Source: Leptospira sp. (lineage in GTDB: Bacteria; Spirochaetota; Leptospiria; Leptospirales; Leptospiraceae). From it: a stretch of 57,206 nt of DNA. The stretch is from the NCBI GenBank assembly GCA_016742255.1, contig JACVCB010000023.1:1-57206 (forward strand), read 5' to 3'. The notes beneath the pieces were generated by a model. That model was not told the origin of the DNA and made no database searches. It was given only the letters and a program-made list of their open reading frames with translations. The position numbers and the translations under genes were made by a program. Shown in pieces: positions 49,621-57,206 of the stretch (position 1 is the first letter of the stretch; each line of letters begins with the position of its first letter).

Positions 49621-51900
49621 CTAACCTAAGATTCCCAGTTGTTTTTTCCAAGTCTTGGCATGTGTCTTTCCATAACGGTATCCGATCTCAACCAGTTCAT
49701 AGAACTTTTTCCAATCAAAGAGTCCATACTGTTCCACTGGTAACTCAGCAAAAATATCAGACTCAGCTTTTGTTTGTGCCATCGCTGCATCTGAAGCCAC
49801 AAAAGTCGCACGCATCATAAGGCTAAGAATGTTCGGGGCTTCTTTCAAATTCTGTGTTTTACTGAAGAGCCGTTTGAAGAGCAATCGAAGTGCCGATGGT
49901 AATGCTCCCGAATTATTTTTAGGATAAATCCGACCGAATAGTTCATCCGCAGCTGAATCACCTTCTGAGGCAAGTGCAACAGAAATTACAAAATCTGCTC
50001 CCTTTTCGCGCATCACAGCACCTGGAATATTATCTAACATTGCACCATCAACTAACAGTTCATTGTTTTCGAAGAATGGAGGTAATATACCTGGTATTGA
50101 AGCGGAAGCGCGGAGTGCTTTCCATAATGGACCACGGTCGATGATTACTTTTTGTGCTTTGGAAAGGCTTGTTGCGACAGCAAAATAGGGAAGCCAGAGA
50201 TCTTCGATCATTGTTTCACCGACAAAACTTTTGATCACAGTATTGAATTTTTTGCCACGAATGAGAGATACAACCGGAACGGTATAATCGTTTAAAGTTT
50301 TTTTGTCACTCATGAGAGACTTGGCGATCCGTTCCAAACTGGGAGCATCATTACCGAGAGCATAGATGCTCGCCATAAGTGCCCCTGCACTTGTACCACC
50401 AATCATGTCGATTGGGATGTTCTCTTCCTGCATGGCTTTAATCAGCCCAATATGTGCGAAACCTTTTGCACCTCCGCCACCCAGAGCAAGACCAATGGAA
50501 CGGCCAGTGATGAAGCGAGTGAGACTTTCAAATCCATGGTTACTATATGTACGGATATGTCTGACTACATCTGTTTTCCTAATTTTTGTTAGGTTAGAAA
50601 TATTTTTTGGTTTTTCATTTGGATTAGAGTAAAGTAAAATAAGCTCTCGTATGGGGCCATGGGTTTCTTCCGAATCTCCAAGAAAGCGAATTTCTTCTGG
50701 AGAAAGGGCATCTGCTTTTTTTGCATCACTTAACAGTAAAATACGATTTGTATGATGGAGAATTGTTTCCGTCCAAAGTTTGTCTTCAAAATCGGGACAA
50801 AGGATTAAGAAGTCATGTGAGTCCTGCAAATGGTATAATGATTCGAGGATGTCTGAAACTGCGTGTTCGCGGTCTCCCTTGTGTTTTTTAAAGTCTTTGC
50901 TCTCAACGATTGTCGTACGTCCGATTTTTTTCAAAGCAACTGCAAGGTTGTGTGCAAAGTCGCGAACCAAAAGATCTTTCTGGAGTGGAAAAAGTGTGAT
51001 GATGCTCCTTGTTTTTTTGGCAGTTCTTTTTCCCATTCGGTCTTTGGTAAATCGATCCGCAATGAGTTTGGTGATTGCAAGCATACTAGGCGGATGTTTG
51101 GAAAACACGGTTTCGAAAGCGACAGTGCTGATTTTTACAATTTCACAGGAAAGAGTTGCGACTACTGTTGCGGTCCTCGGTTCCCCAGTTAACAGAGCCA
51201 TCTCACCAATGATATCACCTTTTGAAAAATTACCTGTTGAAACCACTAGTCCTTGGTCGTTTCTAACTTCATACACCAAACTACCGTTAACGACGATATA
51301 CATTCCGTCGGCTTTGTCACCTTGCCGCATCAGAGTTTCGCCACCTGGCAGAAAAATCCATTCCATCTGTTGTTCCAACTCTGAGATGAGTTTTGCGCCT
51401 ACACCTTGGAAAAGTGATACAGACGAAATGAGTTCTTTGATGCGTCTAGGTTCAGGACGAAACACACTTCTATGAAGAGCACGTGACCTTCGGCTGATGA
51501 GTCTGACAAATGCTTTCAGTTCTTCTGAGCGATCCTTAAAGGCTCTTTTGAATTCGTTTCGATCGATGCGGTAAACGATGCCAGATTGGTCACAGACAAC
51601 TGTGGCGTTTCGGGGTTCATCTGTCACAAGTGCTCCTTCTCCGAAACAACTCCCAGGTTTCACCTCACCTAATTTCTGCTTTTTTCCGTCATTGGTCACA
51701 TAAACACTGAAACTACCTGTCGCAACTAGATAGAGTGCATTCCCATGTTCTCCTTGTTTGATCACAACTTTGTTCTTAATAAATTTAACTTTATTGAACG
51801 ATCGCTCCAAGTGTTCTTTTGTTTCTGAGGAGAGGTTTAAGAATAAGTCAGTACTGGAAATGATTTGTTTTAGGGTTGGAGTATTTGTTTTTGAACGCAT
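49621..51900 (-). CDS. NTE-type patatin phospholipase with two cyclic-nucleotide-binding domains
   Basis: 759 residues. Residues 15-125 and 165-285 are cNMP-binding domains with the phosphate-binding cassettes GSCFGEGALVTDEPRNATV and GDIIGEMALLTGEPRTATV. A linker domain is followed by a patatin domain from about residue 470: GLALGGGGAKGFAHIGL (oxyanion), S504 in GGTSAGA, and D618 in LLVDGAML, forming the Ser-Asp dyad. This is the neuropathy-target-esterase-like layout, a lysophospholipase acting at membranes and possibly switched by cyclic nucleotides. No Shine-Dalgarno precedes the ATG. It is a single gene. Confidence 0.93.
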   Translation of the reverse strand: MRSKTNTPTLKQIISSTDLFLNLSSETKEHLERSFNKVKFIKNKVVIKQGEHGNALYLVATGSFSVYVTNDGKKQKLGEVKPGSCFGEGALVTDEPRNATVVCDQSGIVYRIDRNEFKRAFKDRSEELKAFVRLISRRSRALHRSVFRPEPRRIKELISSVSLFQGVGAKLISELEQQMEWIFLPGGETLMRQGDKADGMYIVVNGSLVYEVRNDQGLVVSTGNFSKGDIIGEMALLTGEPRTATVVATLSCEIVKISTVAFETVFSKHPPSMLAITKLIADRFTKDRMGKRTAKKTRSIITLFPLQKDLLVRDFAHNLAVALKKIGRTTIVESKDFKKHKGDREHAVSDILESLYHLQDSHDFLILCPDFEDKLWTETILHHTNRILLLSDAKKADALSPEEIRFLGDSEETHGPIRELILLYSNPNEKPKNISNLTKIRKTDVVRHIRTYSNHGFESLTRFITGRSIGLALGGGGAKGFAHIGLIKAMQEENIPIDMIGGTSAGALMASIYALGNDAPSLERIAKSLMSDKKTLNDYTVPVVSLIRGKKFNTVIKSFVGETMIEDLWLPYFAVATSLSKAQKVIIDRGPLWKALRASASIPGILPPFFENNELLVDGAMLDNIPGAVMREKGADFVISVALASEGDSAADELFGRIYPKNNSGALPSALRLLFKRLFSKTQNLKEAPNILSLMMRATFVASDAAMAQTKAESDIFAELPVEQYGLFDWKKFYELVEIGYRYGKTHAKTWKKQLGILG

Positions 51901-52548
51901 AGCAAATGAATATAAGCCTTTTGGCGACTTCGTTCCCCATACTTAAAGGTGGGCATACTGAAAATCACGACACAATGTCGATCATGGGTTTGGATTGAGT
52001 CTGAATGCGACTCTATTTTTTAAAGGTGAAAGAAAAATTTTAACATCGGACTTACTCGTGAACCAAACACAAACAAGTCGGAGATTTTTGATCCAAATCG
52101 ATTGAACTTTGTAACACTTGGAATTATGAAACCTCTATCGGGAATTTAGTCCAATATTTCCAGTGAGTCATTTTTGTAAGTTGGAAACATTTGTACCTAA
52201 TTAGTGAGGAATATGATCCACCATAGTATTTGATCATCCAAATGAACTGATAGTATCGATAGAGCCTATCTTCACTTATCCCATATTGGATATCTATCTT
52301 TTCATGTATAAAATTAGATGAAAGAACAATGGAAATATAGTTCCTTCAAAAAATCAAACATATCACATAAGAAAATTCTGAATCTTGGATCGAAGTTTAG
52401 AGATCAATTTTTGGCGCATTCGAGTGTAAAATCAAACTACATTAGGATAAGAACTAGTCAGTTTCAATCATTTTGAAAAATCCTTGAAATGAAAACAACT
52501 TGGATTTACACACGTCGTCTGGAGTGGATTTAATCTAATTTAAAAAGA
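51901..52548. other. 648-bp gap, nothing recognised
   Basis: AT-rich sequence between the divergent patatin and LamG-like genes, long enough for two promoters and more. No ORF of note, RNA gene or copy of the interspersed repeat was found by reading both strands. Confidence 0.4.
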
Positions 52549-53406
52549 GTGAAAAGGTATTTTGCAATTTTATTCAAGTTCTCTCGTGCCTTTAAGGTGA
52601 TCCTATTTCCTTTTTTTCTCAGTTGTCAATTGGACTTAAATAGTCCTTATGAATTTGGTACCGATGAATACTATAAAACTCAGTTCTTAACATGTCTCAT
52701 CAATCGTTCGAGTGTATGTGTACCCTCTGGTCCTTTTGATCTGAATCAGGTTCCTGGACGAAGATTGTGGATTCGTGCAGAAGGGCTTACGTTTACCAAC
52801 GGTGCTGCTGTGACAAATTGGTCAGATCTCAGTGGAACCGGAAATGACTTGATTCCTGGAGTAGCTCCGACTTTTTATTCGGCTACGAATACGATTAATG
52901 GGAAACCAATTGTCCGTTTTTTGTATGGATCTGGAAACAACTTATTAAAAACCTCTCCCGTTGGTGTGAGTACTTCGGATTCAGGAAGTGTATTTTTTGT
53001 CGTGAGGTTGCCATTAACTGTCAATAGTAATGTGCTCACTATCGGACCGTCAGGTACTAATGGGAGAGAATTTCAAATCACTAGTTTGGGAGCTGTTGCA
53101 GTCAATAAATCTGGATCAACAGCCGTTGCAACGTATAACTCTGGTTGGGTGGCAAATGCTGTGCACCAGGTTTCGATTTTGCAAAATGGGGGAACAAATG
53201 TTCTCATCAAATTTGATGGAGTGCAAGTTGTCTCAACGGTTCCAGCAGCGACGGGATATGCTGCGGGAAATTTGGGTCTTGGAATTGGTGGAGCAGAAAT
53301 GGATTTGGCAGAGCTTTTGTATTTTGACAATCGAGTTTCGGATGAAAATGCAACAAACATAGATTGTTATTTAGGAAAACGTTACGGAACCTTCAACTGT
53401 CCATGA
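52549..53406 (+). CDS. LamG/concanavalin-like lipoprotein
   Basis: 285 residues starting at GTG. A signal-like segment ends in LSC (lipobox). After a short Cys-containing linker (CLINRSSVCVP), residues 65-285 form a concanavalin/LamG-like domain: LWIRAEGLTFTNGAAVTNWSDLSGTGNDL, here seen as RLWIRAEGL and NWSDLSGTGNDLI, then KPIVRF, GSVFFVVRL, and the ending AELLYFDNRVSDENATNIDCYLGKRYG. Leptospira genomes encode many such surface proteins, often assumed to bind sugars. It stands alone, followed by R4. Confidence 0.8.
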   Translation: MKRYFAILFKFSRAFKVILFPFFLSCQLDLNSPYEFGTDEYYKTQFLTCLINRSSVCVPSGPFDLNQVPGRRLWIRAEGLTFTNGAAVTNWSDLSGTGNDLIPGVAPTFYSATNTINGKPIVRFLYGSGNNLLKTSPVGVSTSDSGSVFFVVRLPLTVNSNVLTIGPSGTNGREFQITSLGAVAVNKSGSTAVATYNSGWVANAVHQVSILQNGGTNVLIKFDGVQVVSTVPAATGYAAGNLGLGIGGAEMDLAELLYFDNRVSDENATNIDCYLGKRYGTFNCP

Positions 53407-53552
53407 TCAATTTTATTGTATTCTTCAATATAGGGTCACGTAACAGGCAATCGTTTCTTAGTGAAATTGGCTCACTTTCCACTTTGGTGTTGCGCAAGGC
53501 TTCTTCCATGTTAGGTAAAAAGAAAGGATTCTGGTTTTGAATTTAGATTACC

Positions 53553-53622
53553 GCGCCCCGGATTGCAGCGGAAATCCTTTGCGATTGCAAAGATTGGAGC
53601 GAAAAGCCGGAAATGTGCGCCC
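53553..53622 (+). repeat. Interspersed hairpin repeat, copy R4
   Basis: 70 bp, nearly identical in its arms to R2: GCGCCCCGGATTGCAGCGG at one end and GCCGGAAATGTGCGCCC at the other. The central stem is CTTTGC paired with GCAAAG around GATT. It lies directly beside the terminator of the mreB fragment and in the opposite orientation to R5 on the other side of the fragment. Confidence 0.87.
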
Positions 53623-53654
53623 AAAAAAAAAGGGAACACTAGTTCCCCTTTTTT
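53623..53654 (-). terminator. Intrinsic terminator after the mreB fragment
   Basis: GGGAAC, ACTA, GTTCCC, with nine A on one side and a C plus six T on the other. On the minus strand this is a classic stem followed by a T run, about 20 bp after the mreB stop, and it would also work on the plus strand. Confidence 0.82.
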
Positions 53655-53675
53655 ACCAACCCATGTAACCGATGT

Positions 53676-54146
53676 TTATCGGATTCCCGGCTTAATGTAT
53701 TTCAATTCATCCAAGTAACGTCCTGTTCCAAGTACCACACAAGTCAGTGGGTTTTCGGCACGGAATACCGGAACTCCTGTTTCTTTGGTGAGGTAGTGTT
53801 CGAGACCACGAAGGAGGCAACCACCACCAGTCAGAACGATTCCTCGTTCTACGATGTCGGCTGCAAGTTCTGGTGGAGTGCGCTCAAGAACCGATTTGAT
53901 CCCGTCTAGGATTTCGTCTGTTGGTTCTTTGAGGGCTTTACGGATTTCGTTGGAATCAAGTTCGAGTGTACGTGGGAGACCGGAGATCGCGTCACGGCCT
54001 TTGACTTCCATCGTGTCGACACGTTTGTCAGCGAATGCATTTCCAATCGTGGGCACCTCGCAGTCAATAGTCACAGTCTGATTTTTTTGTGTTCGCGACC
54101 GGGCTTTCCGTTCCAATCTTTTCACTAACGTGAAAAGGATTTCCAC
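53676..54146 (-). pseudogene. mreB: MreB C-terminal fragment
   Basis: From about 54047 to the stop at 53676, some 123 codons match the end of the rod-shape protein Mre[77 protein letters not shown]. Full MreB has about 345 residues, so the nucleotide-binding N-terminal two thirds are missing. The open frame extends to 54146, but that part is translated repeat R5 and spacer. The sequence is well preserved, so the event is recent or the piece is still used. It keeps its terminator. It is probably a partial duplicate of a functional mreB elsewhere. Confidence 0.85.
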
Positions 54147-54165
54147 TGCAATCCCTGGTGCGGGG
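54098..54165 (-). repeat. Interspersed hairpin repeat, copy R5 (diverged ends)
   Basis: Reverse-orientation copy: ACCGGGCTTTCCGTTCC, hairpin, AAGGATTTCCACTGCAATCC. The central stem is CTTTTCAC paired with GTGAAAAG around TAAC, the longest of the five. The outer ends are degraded (GGTGCGGGGG instead of GGGGCGC). It forms the 5' junction of the mreB fragment. Confidence 0.75.
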
Positions 54166-54178
54166 GAGGCTTGAAAAT

Positions 54179-54739
54179 TTACGGAACTTGTAATATTAGT
54201 TTATTATACTCTTCAATTAAATAGAAAACATGTGAAAATGAAAAAATATCAAAGGTCCCTTTAATCTTTGAATGGTAAAGGGATCTTAAAACATGGATTT
54301 GATAATCATCGTGAGAGCAAGGAGGATATTTGAATCCTTTTTCAAGTCTTTGTCGGATGGAGAGCTGTTTGTTTTTCTGCAGTTCTTCCATCAAAAAGGA
54401 AAAAACAATACTAATTCCACAATGCCATGCGAATACTTCATTGGGTAAAAACTCTGCTTTTGAAAATCGCAGATCGTAATCTGTTTGAGAATTAGCACCA
54501 GTTATAGGATGAATTTTTAAAATAGAATGAACAAACGTAGCAGCAATTTTATGTCTATCGATTCGTCCATCAGGGTGAACCATATAATTATGGATCGATT
54601 TCTTTTTGGTTTCATATTCAGAATAAAGATCAATTTCAGCGGATGCAGAAATTCGTAAATTAGCGTAATCTTTTTTAAGTTGAAGAAGTTTTGGAAGGAA
54701 AGAAACGTTCCAAAATGATGTATACTTTCCAGGTGTCAA
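54179..54739 (-). CDS. Protein of unknown function, probably the 3' part of a split gene
   Basis: 186 residues from a TTG at 54739. There is no recognised domain; the sequence is helical with scattered His and Cys ([41 protein letters not shown]). It lies in the same frame as the 48-codon ORF just upstream, separated only by TAA and two codons, so the two may be one gene of about 237 codons broken by a nonsense codon. No Shine-Dalgarno serves the TTG. Its 3' end abuts repeat R5. Confidence 0.5.
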   Translation of the reverse strand: MTPGKYTSFWNVSFLPKLLQLKKDYANLRISASAEIDLYSEYETKKKSIHNYMVHPDGRIDRHKIAATFVHSILKIHPITGANSQTDYDLRFSKAEFLPNEVFAWHCGISIVFSFLMEELQKNKQLSIRQRLEKGFKYPPCSHDDYQIHVLRSLYHSKIKGTFDIFSFSHVFYLIEEYNKLILQVP

Positions 54740-54745
54740 ATACAG

Positions 54746-54892
54746 TTAACCAATTGTATTGGGACAATAAAGCGGTGTTACATCTTCGATAGAAATATCT
54801 TCATTTGAAAATGCGATAAATTGGTCGAATTCATCCTGAGTGAGTTTCTCGGACAAATCTAGATTTGTTTCATTTTGAAATTTCTCAGTCAT
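54746..54892 (-). CDS. Small ORF upstream of and in frame with its neighbour
   Basis: 48 residues: MTEKFQNETNLDLSEKL, then TQDEFDQFIAFSNEDIS, ending CPNTIG and TAA. AGGA lies about 12 bases before the ATG. It is acidic with no recognised family. It could be a separate small protein or the 5' part of the gene that continues at 54739 in the same frame. The smooth junction and the lack of a start signal for the downstream part favour a split gene. Confidence 0.45.
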   Translation of the reverse strand: MTEKFQNETNLDLSEKLTQDEFDQFIAFSNEDISIEDVTPLYCPNTIG

Positions 54893-55118
54893 TTGATCAA
54901 CTTTCCTGTTTGGATTTGAAAACGCAAGGATTTGGCAAGAATCGCCCCCGCAGTTAGAGAGGTAAAAAAGTCCGCCTATTATCCAGATTTAATCTCTAAG
55001 GGACATAATAATCAAAAAATTAATCTTTGTACAAGTTCTTTTTAGATTCATTTCAGTAAAATATTGGATTGGAAATGAATATCTAAACAAGTAAGTCCCC
55101 AATAAACCCCATCGCTCC

Positions 55119-55376
55119 TTATAACATGTATTCTGTGATCACATCTAAATCGGGCTCACCCTCATTATTAACTGTTCGGAAATTCCGAACAGTTGCATTA
55201 CCATCTAATTCACCCTCTTCGAACACATTTTTAATATGTTCGCTAATCGTGGATTTTGATTTTTGAAAGAGTTCGCAGATCTGAGCTTGCGTCAGCCATA
55301 CGGTTTCGTCTTCTAACCGAACATCGATTTGTATATCGCCTGTTTGGTTTTGGTAAATTAAGAATTCGCTATTCAT
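55119..55376 (-). pseudogene. RhuM-family protein, N-terminal fragment
   Basis: 85 residues. The first 70 match the start of RhuM-like proteins: LIYQNQTGDIQIDVRLEDETVWLTQAQICELFQ, given here in parts as IDVRLEDETVWLTQAQICEL and FQKSKSTISEHIKNVFEEGEL. Full-length members have about 330 residues and continue with a YYNLDMIISVGYRV stretch, which is absent; the last 14 residues here are unrelated. It is therefore a truncated gene. The start overlaps the stop of the upstream large gene (TAATG), which suggests they were once an operon. RhuM-like genes often ride on islands. Confidence 0.75.
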
Positions 55377-56998
55377 TAAAAAGCAAGCTCCAGAATTCCT
55401 TCAAAATCCAAAGGTCTATATTTTCGTTCATGAAATGAATTTACAATCTCACTCTTTACTTTATTCATAAACGAATGATCATTTTGAATTAATTTATCGA
55501 TGGATTCTATAATTTTCTTGAGATCTTCATCGGAATCTATAGAATTCCCAATTTCTCTGTATGAGGAAATTGCAAAATCAAGAATGGCACTTCGTCTTTC
55601 ACTAGGATGATCCTTTTCTCTTGCATAAACAAATATTTTCTCTATAAGTTCAAGATCGTTTATATTATTTGAATAAATTTTACTTCTATCTGAATATCGT
55701 ACAAACCTAGAAGAGATCGGATTTGAATCATTTGATAACAAATAATCCACATACCATTTGAAAACTTCACCACCGGTACGATGGATTTTTAAAAAGTATT
55801 CTGCAAAAATTTTCTTTTTTAAAATATCTTTTTCTTTAGTAAAAGATATAAATAATGCTTTTGATAGATGGTTATAAATGCCTTCAATCTTTGAAAGATA
55901 TTCCGACTCATAAATGTAAAATGAAGCCGCGAAGTTATGCACAAGATCTTGCCGATCTTCATCAATTGCTAATGCATTACTAATCAATTCTACATCCATA
56001 TCCAAAGGCGAAAAACCAAGTAGGTAAGCACAATCAATAATGGAAGGATAGTATTCTTCAGAAATATGCTCTTTCAAAAACTGTGTGATTTTGTTTTTAA
56101 TATCTTTTCGCAAACCAGGGTATAGTTTATCTACATGTTTTGATATGTATCCAGTGATTCCGATAATGACTCTTGAGTTGTTTGCGCCTGTTTCAAAGTT
56201 CTCAATTATAAACTTCAATATATCTACACGGTCAAGAAGAACTTTTTCGAGATAATCTAAGGAAAAAGAATCATAATTTACTATGATTGCGCCGCGAATT
56301 TGGTTTGGAAATCCAGAGAAGGCAAGTCCGAGAAAATTTTTACCATATCTTTTTTTAAAGTCCAAGTTTATCCATTCAGGACCTATTTTTCTCATTAAAT
56401 AAGACAATGTGCGGTGAACATTTTTAAGTGGTTTTGGTAAATTGTCTAATGGATAACGTTCAACTGTGAGCTTTATCCAATCGATTACTTTATCTTTTTC
56501 ATCTTGTGCGAATCCATTTATATCGATTGATTTTGCAGCACAGTATTGGATTAAAAAATCCATAAAACTTAAATTCCAATCCATAGAATCGAGGATATCT
56601 AGAAGTTTTAATCGTTCTATGATCTCATTATCATCGGTAGTCGAATAGCGAACTAAAAATAAAACAAATTGATTGATTTTTTCGAATTCACTTTCTTCCC
56701 TAAAATCCCATAATTTACCCCTTTGAATTTCTTCTGTCTTCATTATTTCAAAGATCAATGAAATTTCTTTTTTGATTTCGTTCAAATTAAATGCAATTTT
56801 ATAATCGTATTTCTCTTTTTCTTGTCTGGATTGATGAGCTTTTTTTGATTCCGAAATTTTTATTTGATGGAGGGATATTTCACTTATGATTTCTGGAGGC
56901 GCTTTTATTTTTATATAAGAATAGATTTCATGATTATTATTTAAACCAAAAATTACTGATTTATAAAGTTGAAATAGTCTTTCATCATCTATATCCAA
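55376..56998 (-). CDS. Large helical protein of unknown function
   Basis: 540 residues from a TTG at 56998. The frame is open up to a TGA at 57035, so 12 more codons could belong to it, and the true start may be lost or frameshifted. It is almost all helical, with ARM/HEAT-like stretches (LDILDSMDWNLSFMDFLIQYC, GIYNHLSKALFISFTKEKDIL) and no visible nucleotide-binding motif. The Lys/Glu/Ile-rich, AT-rich style differs from its neighbours and suggests horizontal transfer. It overlaps the RhuM fragment. The function is unknown; a defence or mobile-element origin is only a guess. Confidence 0.55.
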   Translation of the reverse strand: MDIDDERLFQLYKSVIFGLNNNHEIYSYIKIKAPPEIISEISLHQIKISESKKAHQSRQEKEKYDYKIAFNLNEIKKEISLIFEIMKTEEIQRGKLWDFREESEFEKINQFVLFLVRYSTTDDNEIIERLKLLDILDSMDWNLSFMDFLIQYCAAKSIDINGFAQDEKDKVIDWIKLTVERYPLDNLPKPLKNVHRTLSYLMRKIGPEWINLDFKKRYGKNFLGLAFSGFPNQIRGAIIVNYDSFSLDYLEKVLLDRVDILKFIIENFETGANNSRVIIGITGYISKHVDKLYPGLRKDIKNKITQFLKEHISEEYYPSIIDCAYLLGFSPLDMDVELISNALAIDEDRQDLVHNFAASFYIYESEYLSKIEGIYNHLSKALFISFTKEKDILKKKIFAEYFLKIHRTGGEVFKWYVDYLLSNDSNPISSRFVRYSDRSKIYSNNINDLELIEKIFVYAREKDHPSERRSAILDFAISSYREIGNSIDSDEDLKKIIESIDKLIQNDHSFMNKVKSEIVNSFHERKYRPLDFEGILELAF

Positions 56999-57206
56999 AA
57001 ATAATTCTTGGAATAAATTAAAATCATTTTCGGATCAAATAAAAATTTTAATTAATTTTTTAAAAAACCAAATTAGTTTAAATATTTAAAGTGATCAAAA
57101 ATAACAAGGCAATAAGAACGAACAGGAAAATATTTTCAACAGATAAAGAAAAAAAAAAGCATATATTACGTACTTCTCGTTTTGCGCATTCGATTTCGGG
57201 TTCGTC

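Noticed and set aside
50780..51475. 231-codon plus-strand ORF inside the patatin gene
   Set aside because: It is antisense to a strongly conserved coding region; its composition reflects the opposite frame.
53623..53654. A-rich/T-rich hairpin as a mobile-element end
   Set aside because: The GGGAAC stem with flanking A and T runs is a standard bidirectional intrinsic terminator and fits the mreB 3' end.
594..54165. Interspersed repeats as integron attC sites
   Set aside because: They are imperfect hairpins with a variable centre, as attC sites are, but the RYYYAAC/GTTRRRY core pair is absent, the ends are not complementary in the required way, and no integrase gene is seen.
57078..57206. Minus-strand frame at the right edge ending in a hydrophobic stretch (ENIFLFVLIALLFLITLNI)
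   Set aside because: Only about 40 codons are visible, it is AT-rich and has no start within the window. It could be the end of a gene outside, but this cannot be supported.

Overview
The window looks like chromosome from a spirochaete of the genus Leptospira, probably the saprophytic group. This is inferred from the low GC content, the many Leptospira-style lipoproteins (short signal peptide, loose lipobox, low-complexity start), the MreB fragment sequence, and the mix of DUF families. No rRNA, tRNA, CRISPR array or intact insertion sequence was recognised.

Layout. (1) 1-1470: the 5' end of a chromate transporter gene behind a PadR regulator with a perfect 26-bp palindrome at its start, then a GNAT acetyltransferase flanked by two copies of a short interspersed repeat. 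(2) 1490-11945: a copper and nitrous-oxide region. A minus-strand operon runs FAS1 lipoprotein, cytochrome c, nosZ (clade II type), NosB-like membrane protein, nosL, nosD, nosF, nosY. Downstream lie a Cys/His-rich small exported protein, an unknown lipoprotein, and a fusion of a PCu(A)C-like copper chaperone with an outer-membrane barrel. Two perfect FNR/CRP-type boxes (TTGAT-N4-ATCAA) lie between the nos operon and a divergent haemerythrin gene; a third near-perfect box precedes the Cys/His-rich gene. (3) 11952-15239: a minus-strand membrane/haem cluster with two tandem 4-TM proteins resembling a fragment of haem-copper oxidase subunit I, a class II-like cytochrome c, a FadL-type porin and a CopD-like protein. 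(4) 15360-25398: trhP (tRNA hydroxylation), a DUF4349 lipoprotein, creB-creC-creD with a cre-tag-like site before creD and a homopolymer frameshift at the start of creC, an AraC regulator divergent from an SRPBCC protein, and a large MASE1-CHASE hybrid kinase.

(5) 25388-39821: mostly secreted or lipid-anchored proteins: a HEXXH metallopeptidase-like protein, WG-repeat, DUF4215, ankyrin, beta-propeller and tail-collar-like proteins, an esterase, and several DUF proteins. (6) 39018-44594: a minus-strand operon headed by a three-domain fusion (DUF805, FAD-linked oxidase, SAM methyltransferase), then an uncharacterised 'FPEWY' protein, an alpha/beta hydrolase and an SH3-like protein. This is the best candidate for an undescribed pathway. 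(7) 44757-53406: arylamine N-acetyltransferase, a REC-PAS protein cut by an in-frame amber codon, a lipase-like exported protein, an SRPBCC-MarR pair with a palindromic operator, a TPR protein, an NTE/patatin-type phospholipase with two cyclic-nucleotide-binding domains, and a LamG-like lipoprotein. (8) 53553-57206: a degenerate region with a 3' fragment of mreB between two inverted copies of the repeat, a gene apparently split by an in-frame TAA, a truncated RhuM-like gene and a large protein of unknown function.

Five copies of the repeat were found. The arms are conserved, while the central hairpin changes sequence but keeps its pairing, so the fold appears to be under selection or to be rebuilt when the element moves. 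Start codons were moved downstream of the longest ORF wherever a signal peptide, Shine-Dalgarno (SD) sequence or neighbouring repeat supported it.
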